Below, piece after piece: positions 44,527 through 52,320 of a stretch of 64,000 nucleotides of DNA. The number at the start of each line of letters is the position of its first letter. Positions within the stretch are counted from its first letter, which is position 1. This DNA comes from an uncultured Aquimonas sp. (GTDB taxonomy: Bacteria > Pseudomonadota > Gammaproteobacteria > Xanthomonadales > Xanthomonadaceae). Under the pieces are notes generated by a model. The model was given only the letters and a program-made list of their open reading frames with translations, ran no database searches and was not told the DNA's origin. A program made the position numbers and the translations under genes. The stretch is from assembly GCF_937888285.1 (NCBI RefSeq), contig NZ_CALART010000056.1:108051-172050 (forward strand), written 5' to 3'.

Positions 44527-45405
44527 CTATTCGATCAGCACGCCGCGCCCGCGCACCGCGATCCCGCCTGCGGCGGGCGCTTCAACCTCGATCAGGCTGG
44601 GGCGCCCCATGTCTTCGCCCTGGAGGATCTGCAGGCTGAAGGGCGCGGCCAGCAGGTCCGCATCGCGCAGCCAGCCGGCGAATGCGGCTGCGGCAGCACC
44701 GGTGGCCGGGTCCTCGACGACCCCACCGACAGGGAATGGGTTGCGCGCATGGAAGCGCGTCGCGTGTTCACGCCAGACCAGCTGCAGCGTGGTCAGCTCG
44801 TGCTTGAGCATCAGTGCCTTCAAGGCTTCGAACGGATAGCTCAGCGCCGACAACTGCGCGCGCTCGCGCACCGCCAGCACGAGATGGAGGGCGCCGGCAT
44901 AGGCCAGGGTCGCCGGCAATTCGGCGTCAAGCGCCTCCTGCGGCCAGGCCAGCAGCGCAAGCGTCTCGTCGAGCAGGCCCGGCGGCAGCGGGCGCTGTGC
45001 GGTAGCGACCGAGGTCAGGCTGGCCACCGGCGCCGGCGGGGCGCTGCTCGCATCCAGTGCGATGTCGAGGGCGATCTCGCCGACCCGGGTGTCCAGCCAC
45101 AGGCGCCCGCTTTCGCCGCCCTGGCCCAGCAGCACGCCGGCGGCAATCGTGGCGTGTCCACAGAAAGGCACCTCGGCCAGCGGGCTGTAGTAGCGGGCCT
45201 GCCGGCGCGCGCCCGCGACGGGCGCGATGAACACGGTTTCGGAGTAGCCCACGGCAGCCGCGATGGCCTGCATGTCCTCCGGGGGCGGCAGCACCTCATC
45301 GATCCAGACGCCTGCAGGATTGCCGCCTCCCGGCGTGCGGGTGAAGGCGGCGATGCGCGAAAGGCGCGCATCCACGAGCTTGGGCAGGGAATCCTTGTCA
45401 GTCAT
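44527..45405 (-). CDS. PhzF family isomerase/epimerase
   Basis: 292 residues from the ATG at 45405. The fold duplicates a diaminopimelate-epimerase-like domain. Signatures: AFTRTPGGGNPAGVWID, VGYSETVFIAP with the catalytic Glu, YYSPLAEVPFCGHATIAAGV, and GGVVEDPATGAAAAAFAGWL. Family members isomerise small metabolites (PhzF in phenazine synthesis); the substrate here is unknown, and there is no phenazine cluster nearby. Single gene. Confidence 0.93.
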   Translation of the reverse strand: MTDKDSLPKLVDARLSRIAAFTRTPGGGNPAGVWIDEVLPPPEDMQAIAAAVGYSETVFIAPVAGARRQARYYSPLAEVPFCGHATIAAGVLLGQGGESGRLWLDTRVGEIALDIALDASSAPPAPVASLTSVATAQRPLPPGLLDETLALLAWPQEALDAELPATLAYAGALHLVLAVRERAQLSALSYPFEALKALMLKHELTTLQLVWREHATRFHARNPFPVGGVVEDPATGAAAAAFAGWLRDADLLAAPFSLQILQGEDMGRPSLIEVEAPAAGGIAVRGRGVLIE

Positions 45406-45681
45406 GGGCCGGACCAGCGGTGAGTGGGCGGAACACAGTCGGGGCACGCCAGCCGGCGCGCAAGCACCGCTGGGCGGATGCCAACGGTCGCCTCGCGGGT
45501 ATCCAGCCTGTGTCGCTCCGCGCTGCCCTGAATGCCCGCCGCTCCGAGCACTCGCAGGTTCGCGCCCTCAGCATGCGCGTGACCGAGGCGGCAAGCGCGA
45601 CCGAGCCCGGTATCCTGTCGCCCCCTTTGCCCTGCCCGCCAGCATGCCCTGCTGGCCGGCGCTGCCTTTCCCGGATCTCTC

Positions 45682-47280
45682 TTGACTACGACTGCCCCGC
45701 CCGCTGCCGACGACATCTCCCTCAGCGAACGCCTGCGCGCGGCGCTGGATCTGCTGGAGCAGATCGATGCCGACCGCAGCCTGCTCGACGCCCTGCCCGA
45801 CGCCGAGCGCGCGCGTCTGCATCGCGTCGTCGCCAAGGTCAGCGACCCCGAACCGAAGGCGCGTCGCAAGAAGCTCAAGCAGCAGGCCAAGCAACGCCAT
45901 CAGGAAAAGGTGCGCGAGGCCGAAGCCCTGCTCGATCAGACCGGCATCCGCGTGCTGCGACGCAAGCCGGTGTTCAGCACGCCGAACTACTTCCCGCCGC
46001 ATGCCGCCGGCCTGCACGGCGCCCGCAACGGCGAGGGCGAGGCCGCCAGCGCGGAGCCGCTGCACTCGCCGGAGCTGCGCCACTGCTATGTCTGCAAGCA
46101 GAAGTACGCCCAGCTGCACCACTTCTACGACCAGATGTGCCCGACCTGTGCGGAGCTGAACTACTTCAAGCGCACCGAAACCGCCGACCTGCGCGGCCGC
46201 GTGGCGCTGCTGACCGGCGGCCGCGTCAAGATCGGCTACCAGGCGGGCTTGAAGCTGCTGCGCGCGGGCGCCGAACTGATCGTGACCACGCGCTTTCCGC
46301 GCGACTCCGCAGCGCGCTATGCCGCAGAACCCGACTTCGCCGAGTGGGGCCATCGGCTGGAGATCTTCGGCCTGGACCTGCGCCATACGCCCAGCGTCGA
46401 AGCCTTCTGCAGCCAACTGCTGGCCACGCGATCACGGCTGGACTTCATCATCAACAACGCCTGCCAGACGGTGCGCCGCCCGCCGCAGTTCTACGCGCAC
46501 ATGATGGCCGGCGAGACCGCGGCCCTGCAGGCCTTGCCCGACACGGTGCGCAAACTGATCGGCAGCTATGAAGGGCTGCGCAGCGTCGACCTGCTGCCGA
46601 ATGCGGGCAGCGCCACGCTGCCGACAGCGCACGCACACAGCCTCGCTGGCGCCGATGGCCTGACCCGCGCCGCCGAACTCTCGCAGGTGCCCCTGCTGGC
46701 CGACGAACTGCTGGGCCAGCAGCATCTGTTTCCCGAAGGCCGGCTGGACCAGGACCTGCAGCAGGTCGACCTGCGCGGGCGCAACTCATGGCGCCTGCTG
46801 CTGGACGAAGTGCCCTCGGTCGAGCTGCTGGAAACGCAGCTGGTCAACGCCATCGCGCCCTTCATCATCAATGCGCGACTGAAGCCGCTGCTGCTGCGCA
46901 CGCCGCCCGGCTGCGAGCACACCCATGACAAGCACATCGTCAACGTGTCGGCGATGGAAGGGCAGTTCTACCGCAACTTCAAGACCACCCGGCACCCGCA
47001 CACCAACATGGCGAAGGCCGCGCTGAACATGATGACGCGCACCTCGGCTGCCGATTACCACGGCAGCGGCATCCACATGAACAGCGTCGACACCGGCTGG
47101 GTGACCGACGAAGATCCCGCCGAGATCGCCGCGAAGAAAGTGCGCGAGGAACGCTTCCACCCGCCGCTCGACATCGTCGACGGCGCCGCCCGCATCGTCG
47201 ACCCGATCATCCACGGCTTCAACACCGGCGAGCACTTGTGGGGGCAATTCCTGAAGGACTACGCGCCGACGGATTGGTGA
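45682..47280 (+). CDS. Atypical SDR oxidoreductase with N-terminal zinc-binding motif
   Basis: 532 residues, TTG start at 45682. Residues 1-130 are charged and helical (coiled-coil-like near 55-85). Two CxxC pairs (C135/C138, C153/C156; CYVC and CPTC) form a probable zinc site. A Rossmann domain starts at TGGRVKIG (about 178), with IINNACQTVRR as the NNAG equivalent and NVSAMEGQF giving the Ser. The usual Tyr of YxxxK is absent: the position four before K445 in HPHTNMAKAAL is T441. Chain length is nearly twice a normal SDR. The substrate is unknown; the family assignment is firm. Confidence 0.85.
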   Translation: MTTTAPPAADDISLSERLRAALDLLEQIDADRSLLDALPDAERARLHRVVAKVSDPEPKARRKKLKQQAKQRHQEKVREAEALLDQTGIRVLRRKPVFSTPNYFPPHAAGLHGARNGEGEAASAEPLHSPELRHCYVCKQKYAQLHHFYDQMCPTCAELNYFKRTETADLRGRVALLTGGRVKIGYQAGLKLLRAGAELIVTTRFPRDSAARYAAEPDFAEWGHRLEIFGLDLRHTPSVEAFCSQLLATRSRLDFIINNACQTVRRPPQFYAHMMAGETAALQALPDTVRKLIGSYEGLRSVDLLPNAGSATLPTAHAHSLAGADGLTRAAELSQVPLLADELLGQQHLFPEGRLDQDLQQVDLRGRNSWRLLLDEVPSVELLETQLVNAIAPFIINARLKPLLLRTPPGCEHTHDKHIVNVSAMEGQFYRNFKTTRHPHTNMAKAALNMMTRTSAADYHGSGIHMNSVDTGWVTDEDPAEIAAKKVREERFHPPLDIVDGAARIVDPIIHGFNTGEHLWGQFLKDYAPTDW

Positions 47281-47341
47281 GGGCGGATCGGCGGTCGCGT
47301 GCTGCCACGCCGGGGTCGCGACCGCGCAGCGCCCGCTCGAT

Positions 47342-48055
47342 TCAGTACCAGATCGCCGTCTGCAGGCCCGCGCCGTCCTCTGCCGGCGGTGCAGGCAAAG
47401 AGCCCGCGCGGCCGGCGTGGATGCGCTCTGCTGTCCACAGCGCGGCCAGCGCGTCGGCCACGTCGTCGGCGGCGGCGATGCGGCGCGGGACTTCTTCAAC
47501 CAGAGCCTGCACGGCGACCAGCCCGAAGTGCGCACCGAGCAGATCAACGCGCTGGCGGTGACCTTCCTCGCTGCGCTTCGGCGCAACCAGACCCACACCC
47601 GCGTTCATCGCAGCGAACGACACCTCGGGATGGATCTCACGCACCACGCGACGCGCGTTGGCATCCGCACGCAGCAGCGTGTCCCACTCGCGGATCTTGG
47701 GAAGGATGCCGAAGGCCTGCGCGCCAAAGCCGCGGCCATCGATCTCGCGATGCCGCGCTGAGGCCTCGCGCTGGCTTTGCGCATCCAGCACGCCGCGCAC
47801 CGGCGCGCTGAACACGCTGCTCGCCCGCCTGCCGCCGACAAAGGACCGCGCCAAGCCGTCCGGAGCCCGCGCACCCTTGTCCGACAGCCCGATCGGCACA
47901 TCGACCGCGATGCAGGCGGCCCCCGCATGTGCAGCGACCAGGTGCTCGGCGCGCGCGTAGTAGTCGAAGGCGAAGCCGTTCGCGGAGCGCCAGGCCGCGA
48001 ACCAGCCGGTCTTGGCGCCGTCGACGCCGATCAGGGAGACACGATGCTCAGGCAT
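47342..48055 (-). CDS. DUF429 domain protein (predicted RNase H-like nuclease)
   Basis: 237 residues from the ATG at 48055; a GTG at 48073 is an alternative. Signatures: LIGVDGAKTGWFAAW, IAVDVPIGLSDKGARAPDGL, AFGILPKIREWDTLL, REIHPEVSFAAMN, AADDVADALAALWTAERI. DUF429 proteins have an RNase H-like fold with acidic residues (the D in GVDGA and VDVPIGL), and are predicted nucleases of unknown role. Convergent with the SDR gene. Confidence 0.88.
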   Translation of the reverse strand: MPEHRVSLIGVDGAKTGWFAAWRSANGFAFDYYARAEHLVAAHAGAACIAVDVPIGLSDKGARAPDGLARSFVGGRRASSVFSAPVRGVLDAQSQREASARHREIDGRGFGAQAFGILPKIREWDTLLRADANARRVVREIHPEVSFAAMNAGVGLVAPKRSEEGHRQRVDLLGAHFGLVAVQALVEEVPRRIAAADDVADALAALWTAERIHAGRAGSLPAPPAEDGAGLQTAIWY

Positions 48056-48292
48056 GAAGAATTCTCGTGGCACCCTTGCTCGGTTGCCGTCAAAAGGAAG
48101 GTGATGACGAGCTTACCCAACGCCCTTCCCGTACGAGCGTCGACGCGAGCCAACGACGCATCTCTTCACGCACTGTCCCCGCATCGTCGGCGCGGCTGTG
48201 GGTCAGCCGGGTACGCTCAGAACGCGGTTTGTCCGCTTCGCGCTTTGACGTCGCGGAGGCTCGACATCAACAAGCGCGGATAGCGCCCTCGA

Positions 48293-49783
48293 TCACTGCC
48301 CCGCTTCGACGTCGGTCATCACCAGTTCGAGCAACGCACTGCTGCCAAGCGCAGCCGACCAGCGCCCGGGCCCGGTCGCACGCAGCTCATACAGGCCGTA
48401 GGGCGTGGCAAGGCCTGCGCGAACGAGATGGCCGTCCGCCTCCATCGCGATGACGTGCAGACGCTGATCCGGCCAGCGATAGGCGCCCTTGAAGTGCGCA
48501 CGCAACGGTTCGGCGGCCTCGATCTCACCGACGCAGCGGCCCTCCTCCAAGCGGAAGTCAGCCACTGCTTCGAAGGTCTCGCCTTTCAGACGCGCCGACA
48601 TCCGGCCACTGACTGGGCAGGCATTGGCAACCAGGCCAGCCGGCGCCGGACGGAAAGGCGCGGCCAGCACCTGCGCGGTCGACTCGATGGACGAAATCCA
48701 GGACGCGTTGGAGAGCACGCTGACTGCAATGCGTTCGCCCGGCCAGAGCAGCAGCACGCTGCGAGCGCCGGCGGTGACACCGGCATGGTGCGCGATCCGC
48801 GCGCCGTCAGCATCGGTGCCGACGCGCCAGCCCAGGCCGACTTCGTAGTCGCGATCGCGCACCGGCGCGCCGTCGGCCAGTCGGGCGGGCTGCAGCATCG
48901 CCTGCCAGGTCTCACCGCTGACGATGCCCTCAGCCATCAGGCGACTGCCAAAGCGAACAAGCGCTTCGGGCGTCGCGGCGAGGCCGCCGCCGCCCCAGGT
49001 GTAGCTCATGTCCGTGCGCGGTATCCGCCGCGCTGGGCCGCGCTCGATGTCGTACAGCGCCGACTCCTGCGACGGGCGGCTGCCGTCGGCGTCAATGGCC
49101 AAGTCCCGGGTGAGATGCTCGCGCACGTAGTCGAGGAAATGCAGGCCCGAGCGCGCTTCGATCACCGCACCCAGCACGGTGTAGCCCCAGGATGAATAGT
49201 GGTACGCGGTGCCCGGCGGCGACAGCAGGGCGCGGCCTGAGAAGTAGCCGACCGCATCGCGACCGGTCGCAAAGTGGATATCGCCGAGCGCGTTGAAATC
49301 CTCGGCGATGTAGTGCGGCGCGCCCGCGATATGCGCGACAAGCTGCCGCGGCGTCGGCGCGCGCCAGGCGGGGGGCAGCCATTCCAGCGTCTCGCCCGCC
49401 GGGGCATCGAGCTCCAGCAGACCGTCCTCCGCCAGCTTGGCCGCTGCGGTCGCAGCGAGAAGCTTGGACACGCTGGCCAGGCGGAACACTGTGTCCCGCC
49501 GCACCGGCGCCTCGGCTTCGACGTCACGGAAGCCCGCACAGCCCGTCCACAGCACCTGATCGCCCTGCCCGACCGCAGCGCCCATGCCGGGCACGCCATT
49601 CGTCGAAATCAAGGCCTGCAGTAGCTGCTGCGCGCTCAGGCTGGCGGCAGAGGTGGTCGAATCGGCGCCCGACTCGTTGCAGGTGTCGGCGGCCCGCACC
49701 ACCGCCGTAAACGCCATCAACGCGCTCAGCCCACAGCCCGCCAGCACGGCGCGAGCGCGCCGGACATCCGTGTCGCGATTCAT
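48293..49783 (-). CDS. Serine hydrolase, class C beta-lactamase/DD-peptidase fold
   Basis: 496 residues from the ATG at 49783, preferred because GGAAG lies at correct spacing; an ATG two codons upstream is too close to it. A hydrophobic segment at 14-32 is a signal peptide. The catalytic S-x-x-K is S104-V-S-K107; the Y-x-S motif is YSSWGYTVLG; HHAG stands in for the third motif. About 100 residues follow the fold as an extra C-terminal beta domain. Predicted exported; it could be an esterase, peptidase or peptidoglycan enzyme rather than a true beta-lactamase. Confidence 0.88.
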   Translation of the reverse strand: MNRDTDVRRARAVLAGCGLSALMAFTAVVRAADTCNESGADSTTSAASLSAQQLLQALISTNGVPGMGAAVGQGDQVLWTGCAGFRDVEAEAPVRRDTVFRLASVSKLLAATAAAKLAEDGLLELDAPAGETLEWLPPAWRAPTPRQLVAHIAGAPHYIAEDFNALGDIHFATGRDAVGYFSGRALLSPPGTAYHYSSWGYTVLGAVIEARSGLHFLDYVREHLTRDLAIDADGSRPSQESALYDIERGPARRIPRTDMSYTWGGGGLAATPEALVRFGSRLMAEGIVSGETWQAMLQPARLADGAPVRDRDYEVGLGWRVGTDADGARIAHHAGVTAGARSVLLLWPGERIAVSVLSNASWISSIESTAQVLAAPFRPAPAGLVANACPVSGRMSARLKGETFEAVADFRLEEGRCVGEIEAAEPLRAHFKGAYRWPDQRLHVIAMEADGHLVRAGLATPYGLYELRATGPGRWSAALGSSALLELVMTDVEAGQ

Positions 49784-50076
49784 GGTCATTCTTCCAACGC
49801 CCGGAACAGGTGGCTTTCCAACGCAGCTCGATCGTCTTTCCGTCGATCCTCAGCTGCCCAGCCCGGAAGCCCAGCGCAAACCGCAACCGGGCCATGCCAG
49901 GCAGATGGAGAGGTCGTCGGATGGGACAGGGGCGGGGAAGACCTAGAAACCGGAGGTGCTCGACGCAAGTACCTCCAGCCATCCTCGGACACGCCCTCGC
50001 CCCGGATCCACGCGCTTGGCTGAGCCATCCTGGGCGAAGCATGGCCGGGTCGCATGCTCCGACCGCGGGGCAAGGC

Positions 50077-50445
50077 TCAGCGCTGGGTCTTGGCCTTGAG
50101 CAGCTCCCCCAGCGCGGCGAAGGGGTTGGACGTGGCCGGTTCAATCCGGTCATCGAGCCCCATGCTGTTGCCCAGCTCGATCTGGCGCTGGTGCTCGTTG
50201 TCGTGGCAGTACAGGCAGAGCAGCTCCCAGTTCGACCCGTCCGGCGGGTTGTCCTGGTGGTTGTGGTTGCGGTGATGCACGGTCAGCTCGCGCAGATTGC
50301 TGTGGCTGAACTCGCGCGCGCAGCGGCCGCAGACCCACGGGTACATCTTCAGCGCCTGCTCGCGATAGCCCAGGTTGCGCTCGCGCGCGCTGCGGTGGGC
50401 GGCAGCGACGATGGCATCGAGCTTGGCGGAATCGATCGGCTTCAT
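50077..50445 (-). CDS. YajD-like HNH nuclease
   Basis: 122 residues; AGGAGG precedes the ATG at 50445. HNH core: WVCGRCAREFSHSNLRELTV, then HHRNHNHQDNPPDG and NWELLCLYCHDNEHQRQIE, with zinc cysteines C39/C42 and C77/C80 and the metal-binding histidines H57/H58. The small single-domain HNH proteins of the YajD group are widespread; a DNA-nicking role is presumed. Single gene. Confidence 0.92.
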   Translation of the reverse strand: MKPIDSAKLDAIVAAAHRSARERNLGYREQALKMYPWVCGRCAREFSHSNLRELTVHHRNHNHQDNPPDGSNWELLCLYCHDNEHQRQIELGNSMGLDDRIEPATSNPFAALGELLKAKTQR

Positions 50446-50786
50446 GGGCACCTCCTGGGTCGCAGACTGCCGAACTGCGTGAACTTCGGTTAGGCCAGAG
50501 CTGAGGTCTCTACGGACGGCCGCTGGCGGTTCAATGCCAACCATCAGCCAAGCGACGCTCCAAGCATCGAGCAGCATGCCTCGGATCACGCGCTGCAGGG
50601 CGCCTCGGGTGTCACCCTCTGACGGAACTGCTGCTTGCGATCTGGCGTCGAGCCATGAAGAATCTCGCAGCGCCGATTGGGGGATCGGCTGTTGCGTCTG
50701 TGGCCCTGCGCCTTTCCTTAGCACTCCCCTTTTCCCACCCCGCCCTCATCCCTGATGCGGGCACTTCCCTGCGAGCGAGTATTACC
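50446..50786. other. Intergenic stretch, divergent promoters expected
   Basis: 341 bp between the divergent YajD and lipoprotein genes. No repeat, hairpin or convincing small gene was seen; only the two leaders are expected to be functional. Confidence 0.5.
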
Positions 50787-51542
50787 ATGCGATTGAGCGC
50801 CCGTGTCACCGCCCTTCTCCTGCTCAGCCTGACCCTGTTGGGCGGCTGTGTTTCCACGCCCAAGAGCCGCCCCTTCAACGCTGCTGCGCATGCGGACCTG
50901 AAGCAGATTGAAGTCCTACCGATGCGGCCGACCGAGCTGGACGTGCTCATCGTCAACAACCCGGGACACAGCTTCGGCCTGATCGGCGCCCTGGTCGCCG
51001 AGTCCCACCTCGCAACGCGCCGGAGCTGGCTGAGAGAGCAGGTCGAGGCAAAGCAGTTCGATCATGTGGAAACCTTCCGAAGCGCCTTCGCCGAAGCCAT
51101 GGAGCGCGAGGGCTACGTACTCAGCTGGCCGAATGGCAACGTGGAAGCCGGCAAGCCCAAAGTCGCACGCAACATGTGGGGCATTCGCAAGAGCTATCCC
51201 GGCCCCAGCGAGTCCGCTGCGCAGGCCCTGCTGGACGTGAACTTCGGCTTCGTCGGGCTGGCGTCGGCAGGCTCCAGCGATGGCGCGCCCTATCGACCGA
51301 CCGTGATCCTCACCGCGCGCCTGATGGATGCAAGCGGCAAGACCGAGCTGTTCCAGGAAGTGATCACGCACAACAACGTGTTCCCGAACACCGGTGCCAC
51401 CGTGCAGGTCAGCCCGGACCCGACCCACGCCTATCCCGATTTCGATGCGCTGAAGGCCGCCGGCACAGCGCCTGTGGACGGTTTGGAGCAGGCGTTCCGG
51501 CGCGTCGCTGAGCGTCTGGCGCAGCTGCTCAGCCGCGCATGA
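50787..51542 (+). CDS. Lipoprotein, unknown function (first of a pair)
   Basis: 251 residues from the ATG at 50787. The lipobox LLGGC gives lipid cysteine C21. The body has a repeated Ala/Glu helical region (LREQVEAKQFDHVETFRSAF) and a beta-rich second half (RPTVILTARLMDASGKTELF). It resembles periplasmic lipoproteins of unknown role. Its stop overlaps the next gene's start (ATGA), so the two lipoproteins are translationally coupled. Confidence 0.8.
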   Translation: MRLSARVTALLLLSLTLLGGCVSTPKSRPFNAAAHADLKQIEVLPMRPTELDVLIVNNPGHSFGLIGALVAESHLATRRSWLREQVEAKQFDHVETFRSAFAEAMEREGYVLSWPNGNVEAGKPKVARNMWGIRKSYPGPSESAAQALLDVNFGFVGLASAGSSDGAPYRPTVILTARLMDASGKTELFQEVITHNNVFPNTGATVQVSPDPTHAYPDFDALKAAGTAPVDGLEQAFRRVAERLAQLLSRA

Positions 51543-52195
51543 ACTGGGCGCATCGCAGCCTGGCCTGCGCGGGCCTGCTGCTGTTGGCTGGCTGCGCAGC
51601 GAATGCACCGAAGCCACCGGCAGAGCCGCCGCCGTGGGCGGCCACCGGGCCTTGCGCCTCCTCGCTTGCCGAGCTGCCCGCCGCCGCACTGGCACCGGGC
51701 AAGCAGGCGCTCTGGCGGGGCGACTTCCGCAAGACTGCGGCGTGCCTTGAGCGTGAGGCCACGGCCGAGCCGGCTCTGCTGCTGCAACTGGACGAAGTCA
51801 GCGCCCAGCAGGAGCTCGATCTGTTCCTGCACATCGGCAGGGACTATCTGCTGGGCGCGTCGGTCAGCGTGCTTGATGCCTCTCGCCAGCCCCTGCGTCG
51901 TTACGGCTTCGACGAATTCACCGCGCGAGGAGACTACTTCTCGCTGCGGCTGTTCCCGCAAGCCGGCAGCCTCGCAGCCTACCTGCTGATCCAAGTCGAC
52001 CGCGACGCGAACGGCAGCGGCATCGATCGCATCAGCGGCCAGCGTGTGCAGACGATGTGGGTGGCCGGTGGCTACATGGGGTCGATCGCCAACGGTATTG
52101 AAACCCGACAGCAGATCGCCATTCGCGATACCGGGCTGCTGAGCCTGCACCGGGTTGTCGAGGCGCCTGCGCGCGGCAGCAAGCGAAGTCCCTGA
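51539..52195 (+). CDS. Lipoprotein, unknown function (second of the pair)
   Basis: 218 residues. Lipobox LLLLAGC (C19). A proline-rich linker (APKPPAEPPPW) leads to a globular domain containing LFLHIGRDYLLGASVSVLD and LLIQVDRDANGSGID. No known family recognised. It shares a 4-bp overlap with the previous lipoprotein and is followed after 125 bp by the 926-residue repeat protein on the same strand. Confidence 0.8.
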   Translation: MNWAHRSLACAGLLLLAGCAANAPKPPAEPPPWAATGPCASSLAELPAAALAPGKQALWRGDFRKTAACLEREATAEPALLLQLDEVSAQQELDLFLHIGRDYLLGASVSVLDASRQPLRRYGFDEFTARGDYFSLRLFPQAGSLAAYLLIQVDRDANGSGIDRISGQRVQTMWVAGGYMGSIANGIETRQQIAIRDTGLLSLHRVVEAPARGSKRSP

Positions 52196-52320
52196 GACCG
52201 CGCATCGGACATGAGCCAGGCGCTCGCACGGTACTGGCCTGCTTCCACCAGGCCAGCTCCTTGGAACTGGCGGCGCATGCGTGCGCTTGCGCGTCATCTG
52301 AATCCAGAACTGGGTGAATC

